Shown one piece after another: positions 1-8,940 of a DNA stretch of 64,000 nt. The stretch covers positions 62,001 through 126,000 of the forward strand of contig DASYRG010000029.1 of assembly GCA_036004665.1 (NCBI GenBank), written 5' to 3'. The translations under genes were made by a program, and so were the position numbers. Within the stretch, counting starts at the first letter, position 1, and the number at the start of each line of letters is the position of its first letter. Source of the DNA: JACQGZ01 sp036004665. GTDB taxonomy: Bacteria; Sysuimicrobiota; Sysuimicrobiia; Sysuimicrobiales; Humicultoraceae. The notes under the pieces are model-generated. The model worked only from the letters and a program-made list of their open reading frames with translations, ran no database searches and was not told where the DNA came from.

Positions 1-1189
1 CCTGGTGGTGAAGTGGAAGTCCAAGTACGCTTTCGCCAACCACAGCGTCGCCGGATCCAGCATCATGCCCAAGCACGCCACAGAGCGGCAGTTCCGGGCC
101 AACCCCAGCAAGTTCGACCAGGGGGCCTGGGGGAACGGCGTGCCCACCGTGGGCAACGGCCCCTACGTGCTGAAGGAATGGCAGAAGGGATCCTCAATCA
201 CCCTGGAAGCCTACCCCAAGTGGATCGGCGAGAAGCCGGCCGTGCAGCGGATCGTCTTCCGCTTCATCTCCGACACCAACACGCTCATCGCCAACGTGCT
301 CTCCGGCGCCGCGGACGCGACCGACGAGACGGCGATCCCATTCGTCCAGGGGCTCGAACTAGAGCAGCGGGTCCAGCGGGAGGGCCGCAAGGACATCATC
401 CTGGAGGCCAAACCCGGCCTGGTCTGGGAGCACATCGACCTGAACGTCGACAACGAGCACCTGAAGGACAAGCGGGTCCGGCAGGCGCTGCTGTACGCCA
501 TCAACCGGGATGAGCTTGTGCAGCAGCTCTTCCAGGGCAAACAGCCGGTCTCCCATTCATGGTTGCCGGAGAAGCACTACGCCTACAACAAGAACATCAA
601 GAAGTACGCCTTCGACCAGGCCCGCGCTCGGGCGCTGCTGGCCGAGGCCGGCTACACCGCCGGCTCCGACGGCGTCCTGCAGAAGGGCGGCCGCCGGCTC
701 GCTTTCACCTTCATGACCACGGCCGGCAACCGCACGCGGGAGTCGGTGCAGCAGATCCTCCAGACCCAGTGGAAGGCGGTGGGCGTGCAGGTCACGATCT
801 CCAACCAGCCCGCCCGCGTCTACTTCGGAGACACCCTGCCCTCCCGCAAGTTCGAGATGGCCATGTACGCCTGGGTCTTCGGGCCAGAGGCGGACTGCGA
901 GGGCCTCTACACCGGCGACACGCTGCCGCCGGACGGGCAGAACTATCCGGGGTACAAGAACGACGAGGTGACCAAGATCTGCCACGCCGTGCCGGCCGAG
1001 CTCGACGAGGCGGCACGAGTCAAGATGCTGGCGAGGATGCAGGAGATCTTCATGGAAGACGTGCCTGTGATCCCGCTCTACCTGCGTTCCGACTACGTCT
1101 CCCACAAGCCCGGTCTGCAGAAATTCCTGCCGACCAGCGCCGGTATGCCGATCACCTGGAACTCCCCGCAGTGGAGGTGGACACGGTAG
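1..1189 (+). CDS. ABC transporter substrate-binding protein, family 5 (3' part)
   Basis: This is the C-terminal part of an extracellular solute-binding protein of the DppA/OppA/NikA class, which binds oligopeptides or similar ligands outside the membrane and delivers them to a DppBC-type permease. The frame is open from the first bases, so the true start lies upstream of the window. The text NGPYVLKEW, the segment DKRVRQALLYAINRDEL and a closing VPVIPLY block are typical of the family. The protein is clearly paralogous to the binding protein at 5103-6770: both share ARARALLAEAG and MTTAGN segments. It precedes a permease gene by about 70 bases and is probably the first visible gene of a long transporter operon. 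The ligand cannot be deduced. Confidence 0.93.
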   Translation, partial: LVVKWKSKYAFANHSVAGSSIMPKHATERQFRANPSKFDQGAWGNGVPTVGNGPYVLKEWQKGSSITLEAYPKWIGEKPAVQRIVFRFISDTNTLIANVLSGAADATDETAIPFVQGLELEQRVQREGRKDIILEAKPGLVWEHIDLNVDNEHLKDKRVRQALLYAINRDELVQQLFQGKQPVSHSWLPEKHYAYNKNIKKYAFDQARARALLAEAGYTAGSDGVLQKGGRRLAFTFMTTAGNRTRESVQQILQTQWKAVGVQVTISNQPARVYFGDTLPSRKFEMAMYAWVFGPEADCEGLYTGDTLPPDGQNYPGYKNDEVTKICHAVPAELDEAARVKMLARMQEIFMEDVPVIPLYLRSDYVSHKPGLQKFLPTSAGMPITWNSPQWRWTR

Positions 1190-1260
1190 GGTTCCGTACG
1201 TAACCGGTCGGGGGGCTCGCCGTGCGGGCCCCCCGACCTACCCGGAGGAGTGAAGGGACC

Positions 1261-2256
1261 GTGGGACGGTACCTGGCGCGGCGGCTGCTGCAGATGATTC
1301 CCCTGGTGGTGGGGCTCTCGGTCATCATCTTCATGTTGCTGGCCATTGCCCCGGGGGATCCGGTCGACCTGCTCATCTTCGGCAACCCCAAGATCAAGGC
1401 CGAGGACATCGCGCGGCTGAAGCACCACTATGGGTTAGACCAGCCCTACCACATCCGCTACTTCAAGTGGATGTGGGCGGCGCTGCACGGGGACCTGGGC
1501 TACTCGAGGACCTACAAAGTCCCCGTGCTGTCTTTGATGTGGACGCGGATCACAAACAGCCTCTGGCTGCAGATCCCCGCGTTCCTCTTAGCGCTGGCAG
1601 TAGCGATTCCCGTGGGTATCTATTCCGCCCTGCGACAGTACTCCACGGCAGACTACGCGGCGACCTTCTTCACCTTCTTCGGGGTCTCCATCCCGGCGTT
1701 CTGGTTCGGCATCATGATGATCTATACGATGGCGGTCTGGCATCCCTGGACGGCCCTGCCGTGGATGGAATGGTTCAAACTCCCCGCCGGAGGGTTCAGC
1801 TCGCCCGGCATCGGGGAGGGGCTGCCCAAGTACATCGACCGGCTGCGCTATGCGCTGCTGCCGACGATCGTCCTGTCGCTGCTCTTCATGGCCTCGTATA
1901 CGCGATACACCCGGTCCAGCATGCTGGAGGTCGTCCGCCAGGACTACGTGCGGACGGCGCGCGCGAAGGGGCTGCACGAGCGGGTGGTGATCAGCCGGCA
2001 CGCGCTGAAGAACGCGATGATCCCCCTGGCGACGATCGTCGCGCTCTCGATCCCCGGCTTGTTCGCGGGCGCGCCTTTGACGGAAACAGTCTTCGGCTGG
2101 CCGGGCGTCGGGCGCCTCCTGGTCGAAGCGACCCTGGGAGGCGATTTCGCCGTGGCCCAGGGGATCATCATCTTCCTGGCCGCCCTGGTGATCGTCTTCA
2201 ACCTGGTGGCGGACATCAGCTACGCGTATCTGGATCCGCGGATCCGCTACGACTAA
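1261..2256 (+). CDS. ABC transporter permease, DppB type (copy 1)
   Basis: Inner-membrane permease of the binding-protein-dependent peptide/nickel transporter family, about 331 residues. The N-terminal helix (RYLARRLLQMIPLVVGLSV), the GDLGYS segment and the cytoplasmic EAA loop around DYVRTARAKGL (contact site for the ATPase) are diagnostic, as is the C-terminal DPRIRYD ending. I chose the GTG at 1261 because GGAGGAG lies about 10 bases upstream; an in-frame ATG exists at 1222 but precedes this ribosome site. It is followed 18 bases later by its DppC-type partner. It is closely similar to the second DppB-type permease at 3201, which implies duplication of the permease pair. Confidence 0.93.
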   Translation: MGRYLARRLLQMIPLVVGLSVIIFMLLAIAPGDPVDLLIFGNPKIKAEDIARLKHHYGLDQPYHIRYFKWMWAALHGDLGYSRTYKVPVLSLMWTRITNSLWLQIPAFLLALAVAIPVGIYSALRQYSTADYAATFFTFFGVSIPAFWFGIMMIYTMAVWHPWTALPWMEWFKLPAGGFSSPGIGEGLPKYIDRLRYALLPTIVLSLLFMASYTRYTRSSMLEVVRQDYVRTARAKGLHERVVISRHALKNAMIPLATIVALSIPGLFAGAPLTETVFGWPGVGRLLVEATLGGDFAVAQGIIIFLAALVIVFNLVADISYAYLDPRIRYD

Positions 2257-2274
2257 GGGCGAGAGGGGCTGACG

Positions 2275-3165
2275 ATGGCGGTTCTCGCTGAGCGCGCGCG
2301 GCCGGTCCAGGCGGAGCCCGCCGGTCAGGGCTATTGGGCGATCGCCTGGAAGCGGTTCAAGAAGCACCGGCTGGCCATGGTCGGCGGAGCGGCGATTCTG
2401 GTGTTCATCTCCGCCGCCCTGCTCGCCGGCGTACTGACGCCTTACGAGTTCGACCAGATCGACCTCTACAAACGGAAGGCGGAGCCGTCCTGGTCGCACC
2501 CCCTCGGCACCGACGAGCTGGGACACGACGTGCTCACCCGCCTCCTCTACGCCGGTCGGATCTCGCTCCTCGTCGGGTTCTCCGCGGCCATCGCCGCCGT
2601 GATCCTCGGGATGGTCGTGGGCGGCATCGCCGGTTATTACGGCGGGTGGCTGGACAACCTGTTAATGCGTTTCACCGACGTCATGTTCTCTCTGCCCGAC
2701 CTGCCCATCCTGATCATCATCGCGCGCTACATCGGTGGGCGCGTCGACGGCATCATCTTCGTGCTCGTGGTCTTCGCCTGGATGGGCCCGGCCCGCCTGG
2801 TGCGGGGCGAACTGTTGAAACTGCGCACGCGGGAATTCACCGAGGCCGCGCGGGCCATCGGCGCCAACGACGTCCGCATCCTGGCCCGTCACCTCATCCC
2901 CAACTCCCTGGCTCCGGTGATCGTCGCGGCGACGCTGACGGTGGGCGGCGCGATCCTCTCTGAGGCGGCGCTCTCCTTCCTGGGCATCGGGATCCAGCCG
3001 CCCACGCCATCGTGGGGGAACATGCTGCAAAACGCCCAGGACTTCATCTGGACCACGCCCTGGCTGGCGATCTGGCCCGGCGCGATGATCTTCCTCACCG
3101 TGCTCTGCTTCAACTTCCTAGGAGACGGCCTGCGGGACGCGCTCGATCCGCGGTTGAAGATGTAA
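2275..3165 (+). CDS. ABC transporter permease, DppC type (copy 1)
   Basis: Second permease subunit (296 residues) that would pair with the preceding DppB-type protein to form the membrane channel. It has the family's N-terminal cytoplasmic segment and first helix, the PLGTDELGHDVLTRLLYAGRI motif region, and the EAA loop EAARAIGANDVRILARHLIPN. It ends in the typical GDGLRDALDPRLKM. The ATG follows a GAGAGGGG stretch. It sits in a string of same-strand transporter genes separated by 10-40 bases. Confidence 0.94.
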   Translation: MAVLAERARPVQAEPAGQGYWAIAWKRFKKHRLAMVGGAAILVFISAALLAGVLTPYEFDQIDLYKRKAEPSWSHPLGTDELGHDVLTRLLYAGRISLLVGFSAAIAAVILGMVVGGIAGYYGGWLDNLLMRFTDVMFSLPDLPILIIIARYIGGRVDGIIFVLVVFAWMGPARLVRGELLKLRTREFTEAARAIGANDVRILARHLIPNSLAPVIVAATLTVGGAILSEAALSFLGIGIQPPTPSWGNMLQNAQDFIWTTPWLAIWPGAMIFLTVLCFNFLGDGLRDALDPRLKM

Positions 3166-3200
3166 ACCGGGCGAGGGCCATCCCTCCGCTGGGATGACCG

Positions 3201-4166
3201 ATGCAGCGCTTCCTCGTGCGGCGGGTGCTCCAGGCCGGCGTCGTGCTGGCCGGCCTCTCCGTGGTGCTGTTCAGCCTGCTCGTTTACACTCCCGGCGATC
3301 CCGTCGAGTTGCTCGTCCAATCGGAGCCGGACGTGCGGCCCGAAGACGTCGCCGCGCTGCGCAAGTACTACGGGCTGGACGATCCTGTCTACATCCGCTA
3401 CTTCAAGTGGCTGCGCACGCTGGCCGGGGGGGATCTGGGCTATTCGCGCACCTACCGGGTGCCCGTGATCCAGATCATGGGCCAGCGCCTCGGCAACACG
3501 CTGCTGCTGGTGGGCACTTCCTTCCTCATCGCCTTTGCGGTGGGCGTCGCCGTGGGGATCTACTCGGCGATGCGCCAGTACTCCGCCGCCGACTACGGCT
3601 TCACGATTGTCTCGTTCATCGGGTTGGCCATGCCGAACTTCTGGCAGGGGATTGTGATGATCCTCCTCTTCGCCGTCTGGATTCCGCTCTTTCCGGCGGG
3701 AGGCATGATCACGCCGGGGGTCGCCCGCGGCTGGCCCCTCATCGTGGACCGGCTCTGGCATCTCGTGCTGCCGGCCTCGGTGCTTGCCACCAGCGGCATG
3801 GCCGCCTGGACGCGGTACATGCGCAGCAGCATGCTCGAGGTGATCCGCCAGGACTACGTCCGCACCGCCCGGGCGAAGGGGCTGGCGGAGCGGCGGGTGA
3901 TCAACCGGCACGCCCTGCGCAACGCGCTGCTGCCGATCATCACCCTGATCGCCCTCTCCATCCCCGCCGTGCTCAACGGCGCGGTGCTGACCGAGACGGT
4001 CTTCTCCTGGCCGGGGATGGGGCTGCTGCTCTTTCAGGCCATCCTGGGCCACGACTTCAACGTGGCGATGGCCGTCCTGCTCTTCCTCGCAGTGGCGACG
4101 GTGCTCTTCAACCTGATGGCCGACATCGCCTACTCCTTCGTCGATCCGCGGATCCGCTACGGATGA
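3201..4166 (+). CDS. ABC transporter permease, DppB type (copy 2)
   Basis: A second DppB-type permease, 321 residues, with the same blocks as the one at 1261: RYFKWLRTLAGGDLGYSRTYRVPV, a SSMLEVIRQDYVRTARAKGL loop and a DPRIRYG ending. It lies between two DppC-type genes, so the array reads B-C-B-C. The ATG at 3201 is used here; an out-of-frame ATG seven bases upstream does not lead into the conserved helix. It probably forms a heterodimer with the product of 4189-5088, although exchange between pairs is possible. Confidence 0.93.
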   Translation: MQRFLVRRVLQAGVVLAGLSVVLFSLLVYTPGDPVELLVQSEPDVRPEDVAALRKYYGLDDPVYIRYFKWLRTLAGGDLGYSRTYRVPVIQIMGQRLGNTLLLVGTSFLIAFAVGVAVGIYSAMRQYSAADYGFTIVSFIGLAMPNFWQGIVMILLFAVWIPLFPAGGMITPGVARGWPLIVDRLWHLVLPASVLATSGMAAWTRYMRSSMLEVIRQDYVRTARAKGLAERRVINRHALRNALLPIITLIALSIPAVLNGAVLTETVFSWPGMGLLLFQAILGHDFNVAMAVLLFLAVATVLFNLMADIAYSFVDPRIRYG

Positions 4167-4188
4167 GGACCGCGGGGAAGGAGCAGAG

Positions 4189-5088
4189 ATGGCCTTAGTC
4201 GACCTGGCCGACCGGCGGGCGGCCGCCGCCGCCATCTTTGCCGGCCAATCCTACTGGCAGGTGGCCTGGCATCGTTTCCGCCGCCACCGCCTCGCCCTGG
4301 TGGGAGGGAGCGCGGCCCTCCTGCTCTCGGCCGTGGCCATCCTGGCGCCGCTGATCGCACCGTACGATCCCGAGTCGATCAGCCTGACCACTCGGTGGAA
4401 GGCTCCAACGGTGACTCATCCCTTCGGAACGGACGAACTTGGCCGCGACGTCCTGGCTCGCGCCATGTACGCAGGGCGGATCTCCCTGGCGGTGGGCTAC
4501 GTCTCGGCGATCGGGGTGGCCGCCAGCGGCGCCGTGGCCGGAGTGGTCGCCGGGTACTACGGCGGACTCATCGACAGCGGGATCATGCGCCTGGTCGACA
4601 TCCTGCTCTCGCTGCCGACGATTCCGCTGTATCTGATCATGTCGGCGCTCATCCCCGGCGGGGGCGTCGACCGCATTATCTTGATCTTCATGATCTTCGG
4701 CTGGACGGGCGTCTCCCGGCTGGTCCGCGGGCAGGTGTTGTCGCTCAAGGAGCAGGATTATGTAGAGGCGGCGCGCGCGCTCGGGGCGTCGCAGGGGAGG
4801 ATCATGCTCCGCCACCTGCTGCCCAACGCCATGGCCCCGATCATCGTCGCCACGACGCTGGCGGTGGGGGGGTTCATCCTGGCCGAGTCCGGGCTCTCCT
4901 ACCTGGGCCTGGGGATCCAGCCGCCCACCCCGTCATGGGGCAACATGCTGCAGCGGGCGCAGGAGTATGTGTGGAACGCCGCCTGGCTGGCGGTCTTTCC
5001 GGGGGTCCTGATCTTCGTCACCGTGCTCAGCTTCAATTTCCTGGGGGATGGGCTGCGTGATGCGCTCGATCCCCGCCTGAAAATCTAG
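4189..5088 (+). CDS. ABC transporter permease, DppC type (copy 2)
   Basis: A DppC-type permease of 299 residues with the conserved HPFGTDELGRDVLARAMYAGRI region and the EAA loop EAARALGASQGRIMLRHLLPN. AAGGAG precedes the ATG by eight bases. It is followed after 14 bases by the second solute-binding protein, which suggests that the second permease pair is dedicated to that binding protein. Confidence 0.94.
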   Translation: MALVDLADRRAAAAAIFAGQSYWQVAWHRFRRHRLALVGGSAALLLSAVAILAPLIAPYDPESISLTTRWKAPTVTHPFGTDELGRDVLARAMYAGRISLAVGYVSAIGVAASGAVAGVVAGYYGGLIDSGIMRLVDILLSLPTIPLYLIMSALIPGGGVDRIILIFMIFGWTGVSRLVRGQVLSLKEQDYVEAARALGASQGRIMLRHLLPNAMAPIIVATTLAVGGFILAESGLSYLGLGIQPPTPSWGNMLQRAQEYVWNAAWLAVFPGVLIFVTVLSFNFLGDGLRDALDPRLKI

Positions 5089-5102
5089 AGGGAGGGAGAC
5101 CG

Positions 5103-6770
5103 ATGGGTCATCTGCTTCGTGGTCTGCTGATCGTGATCTGCCTCGCCCTGGTGGCCGTGCCACTGCCGTCCGCCGCCGCCCCGGCGGGCCGGGACACCGT
5201 CGTTTTCGGTTTGGCACAGGAACCCGACCAGCTCGGGGTGTTCACGATCATGGCGGTCGCCGGTGTGGTGCACAACGCATTGTGGGGATTCGTCGCCCCG
5301 TACAACGAGAAGTGGGTGCGCGTCCCGATCATGGTGGAGAAGCTACCCACCATCAAGGACGGCGACTGGGTCGTCCTGCCGAACAAGAAGATGCGGGTCA
5401 CCTGGAAGCTGAAGCGGGGGTTCACCTGGCACGATGGGCGGCCGGTGACCGCCCTGGACTACCGCTTCACCTACGGCATGGAGCGCAACCCGCGCACGCC
5501 GCGGGTCAGCCGGTTCATCGTGAACAAGGTCGACAACATCCTGGTCCCCAACCCCAACGACCCGTACACGATGGTGGTGCAGTGGAATGAACTGTGGCCG
5601 TTTGCCAATTTTGATCCCTTCGGTGACCAAATCGTCTATCCTCGGCACCTGCTCGAATCCGTCTATCTCAGCAACCCGGAGCGGCTGATCACTCACCAGT
5701 ACTGGCGGGCGCCGGTGGCCAACGGGCCCTACCGGTTCGTGGAGTGGGTGCCGGGCAGCCACCTCACCTTGGAGGCCTACGACAAGTGGCCGCTGGGGAA
5801 GCCGGCGATCAGGCGGATCACCTTCCGCTTCATCCTCGACTCCACCGTCCTCGTAGCCAACCAGATCTCCGGCGACGTCCAGGCCACCGAGATCAACAAC
5901 TTCGGCTGCGACCAGATGGAGCAGATCGAACGCCGCAATCAGCAGGTGCGAGCGAACTACAAAGAAGCGCTGACCTGGGAACGCGTCGACTTCAACCTGG
6001 ACAACGAATGGCTCAAAGACAAACGCGTCCGCCAGGCGATCGCCCACGCCCTCGACCGGACGGCGCTGGCCAACATCGCCTGCTCCGGCGGCCGTCAGCC
6101 CGTCGCGCACACCTGGCTGGCGCCCGGCCACCCCGCCTCCAATTCGAACGTCAAGAAGTACACCTTCGACCTGGCCCGCGCCCGGGCGCTGCTGGCCGAG
6201 GCCGGGTTCACGCCGGGCCCGGACGGGATCCTGCGGGACGCGGCCGGCAAGCGCGTGGAGATGACGATCATGACCACGGCCGGCAACGCCGTCCGTGAGC
6301 AAATCCAGCAGGTGATGAGGGATCAGCTGAAACAGGTCGGCATCGACCTGCGCATCGACAACCGTCCCGCCTCGGTCTTCCTCGGTCCGGTGGTGTCGCA
6401 GCGGCAGTTCCCCTTCATGGCCATGTACGGCTCACTCTTTTCGCCGGATTCCGTGCCGTTCGACCGCTTCCACAGCAGCCAGATCCCCACCCAGGCGAAC
6501 AGTTGGCAGGGCAACAACCGGACCGGCTGGCGCAACGCCGACAACGACCGTCTCTGGGAGCAGATCGTGGCGGAACTGGACGCGACGAAGCGGAACGCGC
6601 TCATGCGGCGGCAGCAGGAGATCCAGGCGGAGGACCTGCCGACGTTGCCGCTCTACTTCCGATTGAACCTGACCACGAACTACAAGGCGATGCGCAACGT
6701 CAAGCCGACGGGGCTGGGCAACTACTACCTCCCCTGGAACGCCTGGGAGTGGCAGTGGCGGGAGCAATGA
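5103..6770 (+). CDS. ABC transporter substrate-binding protein, family 5
   Basis: Complete extracellular solute-binding protein, 555 residues. Residues 1 to about 25 form a signal peptide (LLRGLLIVICLALVAVPL then an AAA stretch) without a lipobox cysteine, so secretion with signal peptidase I cleavage is likely. The mature part shows the family blocks VTWKLKRGFTWHDGRPVTALD, ANGPYRFVEW and DKRVRQAIAHALDR. GGGAGG lies just upstream of the ATG. It is a paralogue of the truncated gene at the window start. The dppD/dppF-type ATPase genes follow. The ligand is unknown; peptides, nickel or other small molecules are possible. Confidence 0.94.
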   Translation: MGHLLRGLLIVICLALVAVPLPSAAAPAGRDTVVFGLAQEPDQLGVFTIMAVAGVVHNALWGFVAPYNEKWVRVPIMVEKLPTIKDGDWVVLPNKKMRVTWKLKRGFTWHDGRPVTALDYRFTYGMERNPRTPRVSRFIVNKVDNILVPNPNDPYTMVVQWNELWPFANFDPFGDQIVYPRHLLESVYLSNPERLITHQYWRAPVANGPYRFVEWVPGSHLTLEAYDKWPLGKPAIRRITFRFILDSTVLVANQISGDVQATEINNFGCDQMEQIERRNQQVRANYKEALTWERVDFNLDNEWLKDKRVRQAIAHALDRTALANIACSGGRQPVAHTWLAPGHPASNSNVKKYTFDLARARALLAEAGFTPGPDGILRDAAGKRVEMTIMTTAGNAVREQIQQVMRDQLKQVGIDLRIDNRPASVFLGPVVSQRQFPFMAMYGSLFSPDSVPFDRFHSSQIPTQANSWQGNNRTGWRNADNDRLWEQIVAELDATKRNALMRRQQEIQAEDLPTLPLYFRLNLTTNYKAMRNVKPTGLGNYYLPWNAWEWQWREQ

Positions 6771-6794
6771 CAGCCGCGCCCGGGTGCGTATACT
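6767..6794 (+). promoter_or_regulatory. Probable sigma70-type promoter for the ATPase genes
   Basis: ATGACA (6767-6772) and TATACT (6789-6794) are separated by 16 bases. Each hexamer matches the consensus at five of six positions. The site overlaps the stop of the preceding binding-protein gene and would start transcription near 6801, giving a short leader that contains GAGGTGA before the GTG at 6818. It would let the shared ATPases be made independently of the upstream permeases. Confidence 0.5.
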
Positions 6795-6817
6795 GAAAGA
6801 CAACGTGAGGTGATGGC

Positions 6818-7861
6818 GTGGCCGAGCCGCTGCTGTCCGTCAAGAACCTGAAGACCTACTTCTATACCGACGAGGGCGTGGTCAAAGCCGTCGACGGTCT
6901 TTCCTACGACCTGCACAAGGGTGAGACCCTGGGCATCGTGGGTGAATCCGGCTGCGGCAAGTCGGTCCACGCGCTCTCCGTGATGCGGTTGATCCCCTCG
7001 CCCCCGGGCAAGGTCGTGGCCGGCGAGATCCTCTTCGAGGGGAAGAACCTGGCGCACTTCTCCGACGAGCAGATGCGGCGCATCCGCGGCAACGAGATCG
7101 CCATGATCTTCCAGGAGCCGATGACCTCCCTCAATCCCGTGCTCACGATCGGCGAGCAGATCGCCGAGGCGGTGATGCTGCACCAAAAGCTGGACAAGAA
7201 ACCGGCCTGGGACCGCGCGGCGGAGATGTTAGACAGGGTGCGCATCCCGCTGGCCCGCGAGCGGGTGCGGGACTACCCCCATCAGTTCAGTGGCGGTATG
7301 CGCCAGCGGGTGATGATCGCCATGGCCCTCTCCTGCAACCCCGCCATCCTCATCGCCGACGAGCCGACCACCGCGCTCGACGTGACGATCCAGGCGCAGA
7401 TCATCGAGCTGATGCGCGACCTGCAGGAAGAGTTCAACATGGCGGTCATCCTGATCACGCACAACCTGGGCGTGGTCGCCGACATGTGCGACAACGTGGT
7501 GGTGATGTACGCGGGACGGCCGATCGAGCACGCGGACGTGCACCGCATCTTCCAGGATCCCAAACACCCATACACCTGGGGGCTGCTGCACTCGGTGCCC
7601 AAGCTCTACGAGCGCAAGGAGCGGCTCATCCCCATCGAAGGACAGCCCCCCAGCCTGATCGACCTGCCGCCGGGCTGCTCCTTCGCGCCGCGCTGTCCCT
7701 TCGCCATGGAGATCTGCCTGCAGGAATTTCCGCCGGACTACGGGGTCGGCCCCGACCACACGGCGAAGTGCTACCTGCACAGCGAGTATGCGACCGAGGA
7801 GGACCGCGCGGCTGCGGCGAAGGCCGGCCTGGCCGCGTCGACGCGGTCCGGCCCGCGATGA
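6818..7861 (+). CDS. Peptide ABC transporter ATPase, DppD type
   Basis: Nucleotide-binding subunit, 347 residues. It has the Walker A GESGCGKS, the signature FSGGMRQRV, the Walker B ILIADEPTTALD and the OppD/DppD C-terminal region with a cysteine cluster (PPGCSFAPRCPFAMEIC), which in this family is associated with oligopeptide transporters. The start is the GTG at 6818, placed behind GAGGTGA; a nearby ATG at 6813 is in another frame. It forms a heterodimer with the following DppF-type protein. As the only ATPase pair in the array, it may serve both permease pairs and perhaps also the set at 51-54 kb. Confidence 0.95.
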   Translation: MAEPLLSVKNLKTYFYTDEGVVKAVDGLSYDLHKGETLGIVGESGCGKSVHALSVMRLIPSPPGKVVAGEILFEGKNLAHFSDEQMRRIRGNEIAMIFQEPMTSLNPVLTIGEQIAEAVMLHQKLDKKPAWDRAAEMLDRVRIPLARERVRDYPHQFSGGMRQRVMIAMALSCNPAILIADEPTTALDVTIQAQIIELMRDLQEEFNMAVILITHNLGVVADMCDNVVVMYAGRPIEHADVHRIFQDPKHPYTWGLLHSVPKLYERKERLIPIEGQPPSLIDLPPGCSFAPRCPFAMEICLQEFPPDYGVGPDHTAKCYLHSEYATEEDRAAAAKAGLAASTRSGPR

Positions 7862-7907
7862 TCCACGAGAGCGAGGTTCGACGCGAGGTGAGGAGGGTGA
7901 ACCGGCG

Positions 7908-8939
7908 ATGGCCGTAGCGCGCGGCGACGTCATCCTGGACGTCCGCAATCTCTACAAGCACTTCCCCATCACCAAGGGCTTCATCCTCCAGAAGCAGGTG
8001 GGGGCGGTGCGGGCGGTCGACGGGGTCTCCTTTACCATCCGTCAGGGCGAGACGCTGGGGTTGGTGGGGGAGTCGGGGTGCGGGAAGACGACGACCGGCC
8101 GCGTCATCCTCCGCCTTCAGGAGCCCACCAGCGGGGAGGCCTACTTCGAGGGGCGCAACATCTTCAAGCTGAGCAAGGAAGACCTGCGGCGGATGCGCCG
8201 CGACATGCAGATCATCTTCCAGGACCCCTACTCCTCGCTGAACCCGCGCATGACCGTGGGCGATATCGTCGGCGAGCCCCTGGAGATCCACAACCTCGCC
8301 CGCGGCAAGGAGAAGCTGCGGCGGGTGCAAGAGCTGCTGGAAATCGTCGGCCTCTCTCCCTACCACGCCAACCGCTACCCTCACGAGTTCTCAGGCGGGC
8401 AGCGGCAGCGCATCGGCATCGCCCGCGCCCTAGCCGTCAACCCGAAACTCATCATCTGCGACGAGCCGGTCTCCGCCCTGGACGTCTCCATCCAGGCGCA
8501 GGTGCTGAACCTGCTGGAGGAGCTGCAAAAGGAGTTCGGCCTGACCTACCTCTTCATCGCCCACGACCTCTCCGTGGTCAAGCACATCAGCGACCGCATC
8601 GCCGTGATGTACCTGGGTCGGATCGTGGAGGTGGCCGAAGTCGACGAGCTCTTCGTCAACCCGCAGCATCCCTACACGGAGGCGCTGCTCTCGGCCGTGC
8701 CCATCCCCGACCCGGCGATCCGGCGTGAGCGGATCATCCTGCCTGGGGATGTGCCCAGCCCGGTCAACCCACCGGCGGGCTGCCGCTTCCACACGCGCTG
8801 TCTCTACGCGCAGGAGTCCTGCCGGGTCAACGACCCGGAGCTGGTGGACTACTGGGGCAACGGCCACTCGGTGGCCTGTCCGATCCTGCCCTTCCGGCAC
8901 CAGCGCAGCAAGGCCGCGGTGGTCAAAGCCGCCAGTTAG
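7908..8939 (+). CDS. Peptide ABC transporter ATPase, DppF type
   Basis: Second ATPase subunit, 343 residues, with Walker A GESGCGKTT, signature FSGGQRQRIGIARAL, Walker B IICDEPVSALD, and the C-terminal PAGCRFHTRCLYA block that marks oligopeptide-type ATPases. AGGAGGGTGA at 7891-7900 sets the start at the ATG at 7908; the frame is open further upstream but lacks a ribosome site there. It completes the transporter cluster and is followed directly by an exported protein gene. Confidence 0.95.
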   Translation: MAVARGDVILDVRNLYKHFPITKGFILQKQVGAVRAVDGVSFTIRQGETLGLVGESGCGKTTTGRVILRLQEPTSGEAYFEGRNIFKLSKEDLRRMRRDMQIIFQDPYSSLNPRMTVGDIVGEPLEIHNLARGKEKLRRVQELLEIVGLSPYHANRYPHEFSGGQRQRIGIARALAVNPKLIICDEPVSALDVSIQAQVLNLLEELQKEFGLTYLFIAHDLSVVKHISDRIAVMYLGRIVEVAEVDELFVNPQHPYTEALLSAVPIPDPAIRRERIILPGDVPSPVNPPAGCRFHTRCLYAQESCRVNDPELVDYWGNGHSVACPILPFRHQRSKAAVVKAAS

Positions 8940-8940
8940 C

